From positions 62,001-126,000 of the forward strand of contig NZ_PQVG01000003.1 of the NCBI RefSeq assembly GCF_002920895.1: 64,000 nucleotides of DNA, given 5' to 3'. A program made the translations under genes and the position numbers. A model generated the notes under the pieces. That model worked only from the letters and a program-made list of their open reading frames with translations. It searched no databases and was not told where the DNA came from. This DNA comes from Flavobacterium alvei (GTDB lineage Bacteria > Bacteroidota > Bacteroidia > Flavobacteriales > Flavobacteriaceae). Positions 1 through 8,592 of this stretch are shown in pieces (the first letter of the stretch is position 1; each line of letters starts with the position of its first letter).

Positions 1-1562
1 TTTTTTAAACTCCAAGTAGTTTCGCTTCCCCATAAATCTTGTTGTAATCTAAAGACATAATTAGTATAATTATAGTTAGTGGGTACGTTGTTAAAATAAT
101 TCTTGCTGGCAGTATTATTAGTAGTTCTTTGGTCTGTTCCTCCGTTGGATGTTGCTATGCTAACATTTAAAGTGCCATTCAAATTAGTGTTGGGAAGTGT
201 TATGTCGGCAAATTGGTTTTGTGTTAATGAACCGCTCCAAGTATAGGTTTGGTTGGAGCCTCCGTTTATGTTGTAATTTAAAGTTACAGAAGTTAAAGTA
301 GAGGTTCCTCTATTATAAATAGACACTTGTTTGTTTGTTGGTGCTGGTGGAGTAGCGCAACCATAATCAATATTGCTATTGAAGCTCAGTATTTTAACTT
401 CGGCATCAGTGGCAAACAATGACATTGCATCATCCTTTGTTGATGTTTTTAAAGTGCTTCTTCTGGCGGCATTATTCATGATAACCGCTATTCGATCTTT
501 TTGATTTTGAGTAAATATGTTCATACAATCATCATTTGTATAGTCCATATAATTCTCTACCATATCATTTCCTAGATTTGCTGGACAAGAATCATAAGTA
601 TTACAGTCATAATTTTCCCATCCTGCTTGTGGAGTATCTGCACAATAGTCGGAGGCATTGCAGTCTTTGGTATTACTGTCACGACTACCTCCGTCTCCCC
701 ATATGTGTAATAGTCCAAGCCAATGTCCCACTTCATGCGACATAGTTCTCCCTTTGTTATATAAAGAAGTAACTAATAGAAAGGAACTGCCATAGTCTTT
801 GCTTCCAAAAACATCGTAACTGGAAACAACTCCGTCAGTGTTAGCGCTTCCGCCAGAAGAGTTAAGTCCAGCTAATCCAGAGCCATCAGGAAATTGTGCA
901 TAACCCAAAACGGTATTGTCAGTAAATTTAAGACTCCACATGTTTAAATACATTGTTGGGTCCCAAATAGTGGCAGGCTTTAGGATATTTTCAATGTCGG
1001 TATCAGACCATGAAGACTGCAAAAAACTCACTCGTTCAATTCCATTTGTCGGATTTCCGCTGGGATCTTGCTGAGCAAGAACAAACTCGATTTCAACATC
1101 TGCTCCTACGGGATTTGTGTTGTAGCCCGGAGTACCAAGCATTCTTCTAAAATCCTGATTAAGTACAGTTATCTGAGATTGAACTTGGGCATCGGTAATA
1201 TTTGGAGCTATTCCAACGGTTTGACCGTTGTGTACTACGTGAACTACCACTGGAATTGTAATTATTGTTGCTGCTGTTTTAGAATTGGCTTTTGTGGCTT
1301 TGTATTTAGAAACCAACGGTGCCAACCATGTTTCGAATTGAGCATTGGACATTCTCTTGGGATTTTTTTCTTGAAGAAATTGTTCATACTCTGTTGAAAC
1401 GCATCTAATCTTATCGCTATTTGGATTTTTTGATGATTTAAGAGTTTGTCCAAAAATTTTTTTGGTTGTTGTATTTTTGTCTTGACTGTAAATGTTGCCA
1501 AGAGTTAGCATACAAAAAAATATAAAAATGAACTTGATAGATAGAGGGGTTGTTGTTTTCAT
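1..1562 (-). CDS. Secreted M43-family zinc metalloprotease, 3' end outside window
   Basis: About 520 codons can be read without a stop from the ATG at 1562 down to the left edge, so the gene is partial. It begins with a signal peptide (MKTTTPLSIKFIFIFFCMLT..., cleavage near NIYSQD). The zinc motif HEVGHWLGLLH starts at about residue 276, and a Met-turn-like YMDY follows, which fits the pappalysin (M43) family of exported endopeptidases. After the catalytic domain comes a CARDB/Ig-like segment (about residues 410-500). The C-terminus is not visible, so a type IX secretion sorting domain cannot be confirmed. The call rests on reading the minus strand directly. The substrate is unknown. Confidence 0.88.
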   Translation of the reverse strand, partial: MKTTTPLSIKFIFIFFCMLTLGNIYSQDKNTTTKKIFGQTLKSSKNPNSDKIRCVSTEYEQFLQEKNPKRMSNAQFETWLAPLVSKYKATKANSKTAATIITIPVVVHVVHNGQTVGIAPNITDAQVQSQITVLNQDFRRMLGTPGYNTNPVGADVEIEFVLAQQDPSGNPTNGIERVSFLQSSWSDTDIENILKPATIWDPTMYLNMWSLKFTDNTVLGYAQFPDGSGLAGLNSSGGSANTDGVVSSYDVFGSKDYGSSFLLVTSLYNKGRTMSHEVGHWLGLLHIWGDGGSRDSNTKDCNASDYCADTPQAGWENYDCNTYDSCPANLGNDMVENYMDYTNDDCMNIFTQNQKDRIAVIMNNAARRSTLKTSTKDDAMSLFATDAEVKILSFNSNIDYGCATPPAPTNKQVSIYNRGTSTLTSVTLNYNINGGSNQTYTWSGSLTQNQFADITLPNTNLNGTLNVSIATSNGGTDQRTTNNTASKNYFNNVPTNYNYTNYVFRLQQDLWGSETTWSLK

Positions 1563-1580
1563 TATCTTAAAAAATTTTGT

Positions 1581-1588
1581 CAAAGTTA
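1581..1588 (-). promoter_or_regulatory. Candidate -7 box for the M43 protease
   Basis: The minus strand reads TAACTTTG, which matches TAnnTTTG, about 20 bp upstream of the start codon. The only nearby TTG (minus strand, 1606-1608) is slightly close for a -33 element. Confidence 0.4.
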
Positions 1589-1680
1589 ATGATTTTACCA
1601 AATCGCAATTATAAATTGACAAAAATTAGGCAAACTCTGCTTTTTTGGAGGTTAAATTTCCAAAAAATCAGAATTATTTA

Positions 1681-2307
1681 TCATTTTCCGTTAAATGTTG
1701 TCATTGTATTTTCTATTCCAGCGGTTCCAAATGATTTTATAATTTCTGAAGCTAATTCTAATCGCTCTGGTAGTGCTGCTTTTTCAGTGTCGTCCCATTC
1801 TCCTAGGACATAATCTACTTGTTTTCCTTTTTTGAATTCGTCGCTTATTCCAAAACGAAAACGGGTGTATTGTTGCGTATTCAGAACAAGATTGATGTTT
1901 TTGAGTCCGTTGTGTCCGCCATCACTACCTTTTTTTCGAATGCGAATGGTTCCGAAAGATAGATTCAAATCATCGGTAATGACCATAATGTTTTCTAGCG
2001 GAATGTTTTCTTTATCCATCCAGTATTGAACGGCTTTTCCGCTCAAATTCATATAGGTATTGGGCTTCAAGAGCAAAAAAGTACGCCCTTTGAATTTGTA
2101 TTCGGCCAATGCTCCTAGTTTCACTGTTTCGAAGCTGATTCCTTCTTTCTTAGCTAGAAAATCAACTACTTTAAAACCTATATTGTGTCTTGTGTTGACA
2201 TATTCAGCACCAATGTTGCCAAGTCCTACAATTAAAAATTTCTTCATATACTCTTTGTTGTCGGTTATTTCTGTTCTTGAAAACAGATTGTTGAACCAAT
2301 TTATCAT
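1681..2307 (-). CDS. pth: Peptidyl-tRNA hydrolase
   Basis: This enzyme recycles peptidyl-tRNA released by stalled ribosomes, in the cytoplasm. The signature FLIVGLGNIG is followed by TRHNIGF, which carries the catalytic His (residue 41 of the long form). DDLNL and GGHNGLK, the other conserved blocks, also match. With the start at 2307 the protein is 208 residues. An internal Met at residue 21 (2247), directly before KKFLIVGLGN, would give a more canonical 188-residue enzyme, and the sequence does not settle the choice. The neighbours rplY and prs lie on the same strand, but a convergently oriented ATPase gene separates pth from them. Confidence 0.95.
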   Translation of the reverse strand: MINWFNNLFSRTEITDNKEYMKKFLIVGLGNIGAEYVNTRHNIGFKVVDFLAKKEGISFETVKLGALAEYKFKGRTFLLLKPNTYMNLSGKAVQYWMDKENIPLENIMVITDDLNLSFGTIRIRKKGSDGGHNGLKNINLVLNTQQYTRFRFGISDEFKKGKQVDYVLGEWDDTEKAALPERLELASEIIKSFGTAGIENTMTTFNGK

Positions 2308-2374
2308 TGAGCAAAAGTAGTGAAACTCTAACAGAATTCAATCCTACAATTTTCTATACTTTAATCCCTTAAAC

Positions 2375-2437
2375 TTGATTTCCGTCACTACTTTGACGGA
2401 AATCAATTAAATTCCGTCAATTTTTTGACGGAATTTA
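2375..2437. repeat. Two tandem perfect palindromes sharing the core TTCCGTCA...TGACGGAA
   Basis: The first palindrome has 13-bp perfect arms at 2375-2387 and 2394-2406 with a 6-nt loop. The second has 13-bp perfect arms at 2408-2420 and 2425-2437 with a TTTT loop. Both share the inner arm TTCCGTCA/TGACGGAA. They lie between the divergent pth and ATPase genes, and the second overlaps the expected -33 region of the ATPase promoter. They could be operators, REP-like elements or an insertion scar. Confidence 0.85.
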
Positions 2438-2456
2438 ATAAAATTAAATATATTTG
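2425..2456 (+). promoter_or_regulatory. Candidate promoter of the AAA/DUF4143 ATPase
   Basis: A TTG at 2425-2427 is spaced 21 bp from TATATTTG (2449-2456), a match to the Bacteroidota consensus. The -33 element lies in the right arm of the second palindrome, so a protein bound there would affect initiation. Confidence 0.5.
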
Positions 2457-2477
2457 TATTGTTTAAAATCTAAATTC

Positions 2478-3608
2478 ATGGAAATAGACAGATTGGCACT
2501 CGATTTAATTTTGCAAAAACTGCAGCCCAATAAAGTAATTGTTCTTTTAGGAGCACGGCGAGTGGGTAAAACGGAACTTATAAAAAAGCTGGTTGAGCAA
2601 CTAAATGAAAAAGTACTTTTTTTGAACGGAGACGATATTGAATCGCATAGTTTATTAGAAATTCAGAGTACGGCAAATTTTAAAAGATTGCTTGGTGATA
2701 CTAAATTTTTGATCATTGATGAAGCACAAGAAATACCTGCCATTGGAAAAAAGCTAAAATTGATGGTAGATACTATCCAAGATTTAAAAATTTTGGTTAC
2801 GGGCTCTTCTGCATTTGAGATCAATAATCAATTAGGAGAGCCCTTGGTTGGACGTATGAAAACCATAAATTTATACCCAATAGCACAAATGGAATATGCT
2901 AAAAATGAAAATTTACTACAGACCCGAAGCAATCTCGAAGACCGTTTAATATTAGGGAGTTATCCTGAATTGAGTCATATTACGAATCGTGAGGAAAAAA
3001 TAAGTTACTTAAAAGAATTGGTCAACACCCAATTGTTAAGAGATATTTTTGCCTTTGAAGGCATCAAAAAAAGAGACAAAATAATTGCTTTACTTCAAAT
3101 AATCGCTTTTAGAACAGGGAGCGAATTATCACTCGAAAGTGTGGGTCGTGATTTGCAAATCAGTAAAAACACGGTCGAAAAGTATTTAGATTTGTTTAGC
3201 AAAGTTTTTATCATTTACAGCGTATCGGGTTTCAGCAGAAACAGAGACAACGAAATAACAAAAATGAAGAAATGGTATTTTGTAGATAACGGTATCCGAA
3301 ACGCAATTATCAATACGTTTAATCCATTGAATAGTAGAGAAGATGTGGGTAAACTTTGGGAAAACTATTTGAATTCCGAAAGAATGAAAAAAATGAGTTA
3401 TACCCAAAATTTTGTTTACGATTACTTTTGGCGTACCCATACCAAACAAGAAATAGACCGAATAGAAGAAAAAAATGAACAATTAGCCGCTTTTGAATAC
3501 AAATACGGAAAAGCTAAAGCAAAAATCCCAACCGAATTTGCAAAATCCTATCCAGAAGCAACTTTCGAGATCATCAATCAAGATAATTATTTGGATTATA
3601 TATTGTAA
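2478..3608 (+). CDS. AAA ATPase with C-terminal DUF4143 domain
   Basis: The protein has 376 residues. An N-terminal AAA_14-type P-loop domain carries Walker A GARRVGKT, Walker B FLIIDEAQ and the sensor VTGSSAF. It is followed by a winged-helix-like segment (LQISKNTVEKYLDLF) and a C-terminal DUF4143 region with EIDRIEE...FEYKYGK, which resembles a nuclease-fold core. I chose the start at 2478 (MEIDRLALD) over an upstream ATG at 2454 because that one lies inside the -7 box. The cellular role of this widespread family is not established; a mobile or defence-related function is possible but unproven. It is oriented against the flanking pth and rplY genes. Confidence 0.85.
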   Translation: MEIDRLALDLILQKLQPNKVIVLLGARRVGKTELIKKLVEQLNEKVLFLNGDDIESHSLLEIQSTANFKRLLGDTKFLIIDEAQEIPAIGKKLKLMVDTIQDLKILVTGSSAFEINNQLGEPLVGRMKTINLYPIAQMEYAKNENLLQTRSNLEDRLILGSYPELSHITNREEKISYLKELVNTQLLRDIFAFEGIKKRDKIIALLQIIAFRTGSELSLESVGRDLQISKNTVEKYLDLFSKVFIIYSVSGFSRNRDNEITKMKKWYFVDNGIRNAIINTFNPLNSREDVGKLWENYLNSERMKKMSYTQNFVYDYFWRTHTKQEIDRIEEKNEQLAAFEYKYGKAKAKIPTEFAKSYPEATFEIINQDNYLDYIL

Positions 3609-3672
3609 GTTGTGGTGGTTTTTTTCGAAAGATAATTCAGTGGAAGGTGGCTTTTGTAGAAATTCTCTAAAA

Positions 3673-3708
3673 CAAGAAAGCACCAATCTTTCGATTGATG
3701 CTTTCTTG
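3673..3708. terminator. Hairpin between convergent ATPase and rplY
   Basis: The 16-bp arms at 3673-3688 and 3693-3708 have a TTTC loop and one mismatch (a G-U pair in one RNA orientation). It lies between the two convergent gene ends and could serve both. T-runs are weak. Confidence 0.65.
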
Positions 3709-3725
3709 AATTATTGAAAAAAGTA

Positions 3726-4334
3726 TTATTTTTTCTTTCCTTTTGCAGGAGCTTTTGCTGCTTTTGCTGCTTCTTGAGCTGCTTTCATAGCCGCACGAGA
3801 AATCTTCACTTGACATATCACAGTATTGTCTGGGTGCATGATTTTGAAATTTGGCGTTGGCACTTTAGTAACATATAATTTGTTACCCATTTCAAGAGGT
3901 GTAATGTCTGCCTCAACGTAATCAGGAAGGTTTTTTGGTAAAGCTTTTACCTTTAATTTACGGTTGTTCATACGCAAATCCCCACCAGCCATAACTCCTT
4001 TTGAGTTACCAACGATTTTTACAGGAACTTCCATAGTGATTTCTTTGTCATCTTGAATTTGAAAGAAGTCAATGTGTAAGATTTTGTCAGATACTGGGTG
4101 TACCTGAATGTCTTGAAGAATAGCATTGAATGATTTGTCCCCAAGTTCAATCACAACTGTGTGTGCGTTTGGAGTGTAAACCAAAGTTTTGAATGCTCTT
4201 TCGTCTGCTGAGAAATGAACTGCTTGATTTCCTCCGTATAACACGCAAGGAACCGCTCCAGCATTACGTAAGGCTTTAGTAGCAACTTTGCCCACGCTTT
4301 CTCTTTCTGATCCTTTAATTGTAATCGATTTCAT
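3726..4334 (-). CDS. rplY: 50S ribosomal protein L25 / general stress protein Ctc
   Basis: The protein has 202 residues. The N-terminal 5S-rRNA-binding L25 domain (about residues 1-90, starting [16 protein letters not shown]) is followed by the TL5/Ctc-type C-terminal beta domain (about 95-180) and an Ala/Lys-rich tail. It binds 5S rRNA in the large subunit. It lies 69 bp downstream of prs on the same strand and is probably co-transcribed with it. Confidence 0.95.
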   Translation of the reverse strand: MKSITIKGSERESVGKVATKALRNAGAVPCVLYGGNQAVHFSADERAFKTLVYTPNAHTVVIELGDKSFNAILQDIQVHPVSDKILHIDFFQIQDDKEITMEVPVKIVGNSKGVMAGGDLRMNNRKLKVKALPKNLPDYVEADITPLEMGNKLYVTKVPTPNFKIMHPDNTVICQVKISRAAMKAAQEAAKAAKAPAKGKKK

Positions 4335-4403
4335 TGTAAAAAATTTATATAGTTAATTATTAAACTCGTTTTTGAATTAGTTTTTGGCTTTTGTGTAAAT
4401 GAA

Positions 4404-5345
4404 TTACATCAAAAACTTTCCACTAATAGAATTGTTGTGGTGTACCATGTACATTACTTCTGCAAAAAGTGTGGCACAACTCACCACTTTTATTTTTTTG
4501 GATTCTTTCTTTAACGGAATAGAATCAGTAACAATTAATTCGACTAATTTCGAATTTTCTATTTTTTCGTATGCATCTCCCGACAAAATAGGGTGAGTAC
4601 AAATTGCTCTAACGCTTAATGCTCCTTTTTCGATCATTAAATCTGCGGCTTTCGCCAATGTGCCTCCAGTATCGATCATGTCATCTACCAAAATTACATT
4701 TTTGCCTTTTACTTCACCAATCAGCTCCATAGTGTCAATCACATTGGCTACTTTTCGTTGTTTGTAGCAAATCACCACATCCGACTCTAAAAACTTAGAA
4801 TAAGCATAAGCTCTTTTGGAGCCACCCATATCTGGTGAAGCTATAGTTAGGTTTTCTAAACCTAGACTTTCTACATAGGGTAAAAATATAGTTGAAGCAA
4901 AAAGGTGATCTACTGGTTTCTCAAAGAATCCTTGAATTTGGTCTGCATGCAAATCCATGGTCATAATTCTTGTTGCTCCCGCAGTTTCTAATAATTTAGC
5001 CACTAATTTTGCTCCAATCGGAACCCTTGGTTTGTCTTTTCTATCTTGTCTTGCCCAACCAAAATAAGGCATAACTGCTGTAATGTGTCTAGCCGAAGCT
5101 CGTTTGGCAGCATCAATCATTAGTAACAATTCCATCAAATTATCCGCAGTTGGAAATGTTGAACAAACAATAAATACTCGCAAACCTCTTATGGATTCTT
5201 CATAAGATGGTTGAAATTCACCATCGCTATAGGTTGACATTGTCATTTTACCCAAAGGAATTCCGTATTCCTTGGCTATCTTCTCTGCAAGGTATTCACT
5301 TTGTGAACACGCAAAAATTTTAGCTTCTGGATCTGTATGTGACAT
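4404..5345 (-). CDS. prs: Ribose-phosphate pyrophosphokinase
   Basis: The enzyme makes PRPP from ribose 5-phosphate and ATP for nucleotide, His and Trp synthesis. At 313 residues it is the usual class I length. Visible motifs are the metal/ATP region MDLHADQIQGFF, the flexible-loop region PDMGGSKRA, and the PRPP-binding loop ILVDDMIDTGGT. It is the first gene of a prs-rplY unit. Confidence 0.97.
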   Translation of the reverse strand: MSHTDPEAKIFACSQSEYLAEKIAKEYGIPLGKMTMSTYSDGEFQPSYEESIRGLRVFIVCSTFPTADNLMELLLMIDAAKRASARHITAVMPYFGWARQDRKDKPRVPIGAKLVAKLLETAGATRIMTMDLHADQIQGFFEKPVDHLFASTIFLPYVESLGLENLTIASPDMGGSKRAYAYSKFLESDVVICYKQRKVANVIDTMELIGEVKGKNVILVDDMIDTGGTLAKAADLMIEKGALSVRAICTHPILSGDAYEKIENSKLVELIVTDSIPLKKESKKIKVVSCATLFAEVMYMVHHNNSISGKFLM

Positions 5346-5467
5346 TTGTTTGTTGTTTTTTTATTCCGTTACATTCTATTTAATTTGGTTTTATCATTTG
5401 ATTAAATCCAGAAAAATATAAATGCCTCGGATGTAGTTAGTTAGTTGTTTTTCGTTTTACCGAGGTG

Positions 5468-5475
5468 CAAATTTA
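5468..5475 (-). promoter_or_regulatory. Candidate -7 box for prs
   Basis: The minus strand reads TAAATTTG, about 120 bp upstream of the prs start. No clear TTG lies at the ideal spacing, so this is only a candidate. Confidence 0.35.
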
Positions 5476-5514
5476 GGAATAAAATCGAACTCTGAAAGGA
5501 AAAATTCGAGTATT

Positions 5515-5548
5515 TTGTTAGAATCTTTCATTTTATTTTTTACATTTG
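5515..5548 (+). promoter_or_regulatory. Candidate promoter of tRNA-Leu
   Basis: TTG (5515-5517) is followed 23 bp later by TACATTTG (5541-5548). The tRNA begins about 90 bp downstream. Confidence 0.5.
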
Positions 5549-5636
5549 CACCGTGTTAAACAAAAGCGAGTTGTTTTTATAACAGTTATCTCTTTTTAAT
5601 GCGTTGAAATAACTGTTGTTATTTCTGTCTGCTGAA

Positions 5637-5716
5637 GCCCGGATGGCGGAATTGGTAGACGCGCTGGTCTCAAACACCTGTGGGAAACCGTGCCGGTTCG
5701 ACTCCGGCTCCGGGTA
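5637..5716 (+). tRNA. tRNA-Leu (anticodon CAA)
   Basis: This is a class II tRNA with a long variable arm. Acceptor arms GCCCGGA and TCCGGGT pair (first pair G-U), with discriminator A at 5716. It has the D-loop GGTAGAC, the T-arm GGTTCGACTCC, and anticodon CAA at 5671-5673 in the loop CTCAAAC, reading UUG. The anticodon stem as read has one T-T mismatch. CCA is not encoded in full. Confidence 0.93.
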
Positions 5717-5717
5717 C

Positions 5718-5747
5718 AAAAGCCTCTTCGAAAGAAGAGGCTTTTTT
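5718..5747 (+). terminator. Rho-independent terminator of tRNA-Leu
   Basis: Perfect 11-bp arms AAAAGCCTCTT/AAGAGGCTTTT are followed by a T-run, starting at the 3' end of the tRNA. Confidence 0.9.
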
Positions 5748-5796
5748 GGTTTTATACATTAACTAGTTCTGTGAATTGTTTTGTTTGCTCTCGATT

Positions 5797-5852
5797 GTGG
5801 GCACGGATTGCAAATCCGCGCTAGCGTTAACAAGATAATTTATCTAAATCCG
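5797..5852 (-). repeat. 56-bp dispersed hairpin repeat, copy 1
   Basis: On the minus strand this matches 60068-60123 (plus strand) at 53 of 56 positions. It contains AGATAAATTATCT, CGCTAGCG and a hairpin CGGAT-TTGCA-ATCCG. It lies just past the 3' end of the minus-strand gene at 5876-6586. The second copy has the same orientation relative to its own upstream gene. Confidence 0.9.
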
Positions 5853-5875
5853 CGTGGTCGGGGTTCTTTGTTTTT

Positions 5876-6586
5876 TTAGTCTTGGTATGATGTTAATATT
5901 CCGTTTTCAAAATAATAATAATCACCATCATAAACCCATTGTTCGTGCACACCCCACTTACCAACGGTTCTATTTATATCTTTTGGATTCCCTAAAGAAA
6001 TTATTGCCATATCATCGGTCATTCCAATCCAAAACGTGCCTTTTTTTAATTTGGCATAAAGTGTTTTTCCATATTTTTTAATGTTTTTAGCTTCAATGTC
6101 TGCGTATTGTTTATTTTCTTTTTTGATTTTCTTTTCTTCTTTGATTTTTGCTAATTCTTCCTCCTCTTGAATTCTAACATAAACTAAATCAACTACTTTT
6201 TGATTTTTTTTAATCCATAATTCGTTAACATATCCACAAACAGAATTAACACATACGCCAAAATATCCTTTGTGATAGTCTAAAATTAAAACTTCAGTAT
6301 CTTCTTCAAAATTGAAAATTATGTCATCCATTACATAAGGTCTTTTTCTTAATTTGCCGTTTTTAGATACAATTGCAGTTAATGACGAATCTTTAACTGT
6401 TTTTAAAATCTCCTTTGATTTAATTATGTTAATTTTTTTATCAATAATTGAAATAGAATCTTTTAAAGAATTAATCTTTTCAATAAATTCTTTTCTGTTT
6501 TTTTCAAGTCTATTAATTTCATTATCAATATTTTGTGCATTTAAAATAAAGAAATTTAAAAGTATAAGTATTAATGTTTTTTTCAT
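5876..6586 (-). CDS. Exported coiled-coil protein with SH3-like and BamE-like segments
   Basis: The protein has 236 residues. A signal peptide (MKKTLILILLNFFILNAQ) is followed by a predicted coiled coil (about 20-62), an SH3-like segment (about 70-125, with KLRKRPYVMDD and VCGYVNELWI) and a second charged helix (about 135-170). The C-terminal block GMTDDMAIISLGNP...WVYDGDYYYFENG resembles the SmpA/BamE-type fold found in small outer-membrane proteins. Function is unknown. It is flanked by the dispersed repeat and by a strong hairpin, so it is its own transcription unit. Confidence 0.75.
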   Translation of the reverse strand: MKKTLILILLNFFILNAQNIDNEINRLEKNRKEFIEKINSLKDSISIIDKKINIIKSKEILKTVKDSSLTAIVSKNGKLRKRPYVMDDIIFNFEEDTEVLILDYHKGYFGVCVNSVCGYVNELWIKKNQKVVDLVYVRIQEEEELAKIKEEKKIKKENKQYADIEAKNIKKYGKTLYAKLKKGTFWIGMTDDMAIISLGNPKDINRTVGKWGVHEQWVYDGDYYYFENGILTSYQD

Positions 6587-6627
6587 TTTTAATGATTTAA
6601 ATTAATAAAACCCAAATGTAATCTATT

Positions 6628-6671
6628 AAAAATCATCTACTTTACGGTTTTCCGTAAAGTAGATGATTTTT
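6628..6671. terminator. 20-bp perfect hairpin after umuD
   Basis: Perfect arms at 6628-6647 and 6652-6671 flank a 4-nt loop, with A-runs and T-runs on the outside. It ends the umuC-umuD unit and may insulate the gene at 5876-6586. Confidence 0.9.
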
Positions 6672-6677
6672 TCAATT

Positions 6678-7118
6678 TCACACTTTCTTTATCACATAAG
6701 TCACAATTCCCCAAATGATTAATTGGTTTTCTTCCGTGACTTTTATGGGAGGATAATTGGGGTTTTCCGGCATTAGATACAAGCAGTCTTTTTCGAGTTG
6801 GATGCGCTTTACGGTAAATTCGCCGTCGATGAAGCAAATGGCGATTTTGTTGTTTTGGGGTTCGAGACTTCTATCCACGACCAAAACATCTTTGTCGTTG
6901 ATGCCAGCATCAATCATTGAGTTTCCTTTGACTTTGATGTAAAATGTGGCCAACGGGTTTTCGCTTAACTCCTTGTTTAAATCAATGCTATTTTCCATAA
7001 AATCAGCCGCAGGCGAGGGAAATCCTGCCGAAACACCTTCTTTGATGAAAGGAATTCGCAGTTCACTTTCAAAATCTGGAGTGAAAAAAGTTAGCTTTTG
7101 GTCTTTTTTTAGGGACAT
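6678..7118 (-). CDS. umuD: UmuD-type autoproteolytic subunit of translesion polymerase V
   Basis: The protein has 146 residues and a LexA/S24 peptidase fold. The predicted self-cleavage site is Ala-Gly within VSAGFPSP (about residues 31-32). The catalytic Ser is in VKGNSM (S67) and the catalytic Lys in EFTVKRI (K104). After RecA-stimulated cleavage UmuD' joins UmuC for error-prone bypass. It overlaps the 3' end of umuC by 10 bp, so translation is probably coupled. The gene order umuC then umuD is the reverse of the classical order. Confidence 0.93.
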   Translation of the reverse strand: MSLKKDQKLTFFTPDFESELRIPFIKEGVSAGFPSPAADFMENSIDLNKELSENPLATFYIKVKGNSMIDAGINDKDVLVVDRSLEPQNNKIAICFIDGEFTVKRIQLEKDCLYLMPENPNYPPIKVTEENQLIIWGIVTYVIKKV

Positions 7119-8383
7119 CGTATTTCGAGAATATCGTTGAAATTAGTAGTGTATTTTGGCGACAGATGGTTCTGGTTCATATTCCAAGTCAGGTTCAAGT
7201 TTTGGGTGGCGAGTTTTACTTTTTTATCACCAATTTTATGATTGAGTTTGTCTATTGCCTGCATTAAAGCCAAATGTTTTGGGTTTTCTTCATCGAATAA
7301 TTGCAGTTGTTTTTTGTTTTCGTCAATCAATTCGGTGACAATTACTCCTGCTTTTTTGAACTTGATGTTTTCATTTCCGGCGTGCAATTTTTTCAATATC
7401 GCAATGGCTGTATTCGAAATAGTCAAGGTCGAATTAGTTGCAAAAGGTAGTGTAACAGCCATATTAAAATAATATTTATTCGTTTGAATGCTGTGTTTGT
7501 CAATGACCAACATTACAATAATTGTGTGGCAACAGGATTTTTGATTCCGCAATTTTTCAGCACAAACCGAGGCAAAAGTTGCCACACGTTCGCGCAACAA
7601 ATCGAAATCGGCAATTTGTTTGGGAAAACTTCGGGTAACGGCAATGCTTTTCTTTTGGTCCACAATAGGCTCCAAATCCAAAACCGATTTTCCTTCCAAT
7701 TCATATTTCAAGCGCATTCCTACAACGCCCATTTCTTTTCTAATCCAAGCTTCGTGTTGTGGTTGGATGAAGTCTAGCGCAGTTTTAATGTTTTTCGACT
7801 TCATTTTTTTATTCATTCGATAGCCAATACCCCAAACATCTTCAATTTTTGTCCATTTTAGGGCTTTAATGCGTTTTTCTTCGGTGTCAATTACATAAAT
7901 GCCTTGGGTTCTTTCCTGAAATTTCTTGGCGATTTTGTTGGCTACTTTCGATAAAGCTTTGGTTTTGGCAAAGCCAATGCAAACCGGAATTCCGACCCAT
8001 TTTTGTACACGAGTTTTCATTTGAAGACCGTAATCGTGGTAATCTGAAATGTCTAATCCATCAAAATTTAGGAAAGCTTCGTCAATGCTATAGATTTCTA
8101 CATTGGGTGTAAATTGATTTAAAATCGCCATTACTCGATTGCTCAAATCGCCATAGAGTGGATAATTGGAAGAAAACAATTGGACGTTTTTTTCTTTGAC
8201 CAATTCCTTGATTTGAAATGCTGGAGCGCCCATTGGAACGCCAACGGCTTTGGCCTCATTGCTTCTAGAAATCACGCAGCCGTCGTTGTTGGATAATATT
8301 GCAACAGGTTTTCCGTTGAATTTCGGTTGAAAAACACGTTCGCAGGAAGCGTAGAAATTGTTGCAATCGACTAAAGCATACAT
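7109..8383 (-). CDS. umuC: Y-family DNA polymerase V catalytic subunit
   Basis: The protein has 424 residues. Catalytic motifs are MYALVDCNNFYASCERVF (first metal-binding Asp) and YSIDEAFLNF (Asp-Glu pair). A helix-hairpin-helix region (KIEDVWGIGYRMNKKMK), a little-finger domain and a DUF4113-like tail (final 50 residues) follow. It performs translesion synthesis during the SOS response. No clear LexA box was recognised upstream. It is the first gene of the umuC-umuD pair. Confidence 0.95.
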   Translation of the reverse strand: MYALVDCNNFYASCERVFQPKFNGKPVAILSNNDGCVISRSNEAKAVGVPMGAPAFQIKELVKEKNVQLFSSNYPLYGDLSNRVMAILNQFTPNVEIYSIDEAFLNFDGLDISDYHDYGLQMKTRVQKWVGIPVCIGFAKTKALSKVANKIAKKFQERTQGIYVIDTEEKRIKALKWTKIEDVWGIGYRMNKKMKSKNIKTALDFIQPQHEAWIRKEMGVVGMRLKYELEGKSVLDLEPIVDQKKSIAVTRSFPKQIADFDLLRERVATFASVCAEKLRNQKSCCHTIIVMLVIDKHSIQTNKYYFNMAVTLPFATNSTLTISNTAIAILKKLHAGNENIKFKKAGVIVTELIDENKKQLQLFDEENPKHLALMQAIDKLNHKIGDKKVKLATQNLNLTWNMNQNHLSPKYTTNFNDILEIRCP

Positions 8384-8460
8384 CCTGTAAAATTACAAAA
8401 CAGCAGTTTATATCGTGGCGGAACAAAAGTTAATTTTAGCGATTGTTGATAAAAAAAATG

Positions 8461-8581
8461 GGACGCAGATGAGACGGATTCGCTTTGCGAAAACACGGAT
8501 AAAAACGGATTTTTACTTTTATATTATTTGAAAAATTCGTTTTTATCCGCGTTTGCCTTGGCATCGGAGTCATCTGTGTCC
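8461..8581. repeat. Long imperfect inverted repeat of the GACACGGAT type
   Basis: The left arm (8461-8514, GGACGCAGATGAGACGGATT...) matches the reverse complement of the right arm (8531-8581) with several mismatches and small gaps. The inner stem CGGATAAAAACG/CGTTTTTATCCG is perfect. It lies downstream of the DsbA-like gene and may act as its terminator. Shorter related fragments lie at 18590-18628 and near 57935-57975. Confidence 0.75.
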
Positions 8582-8592
8582 TAATAATATTC

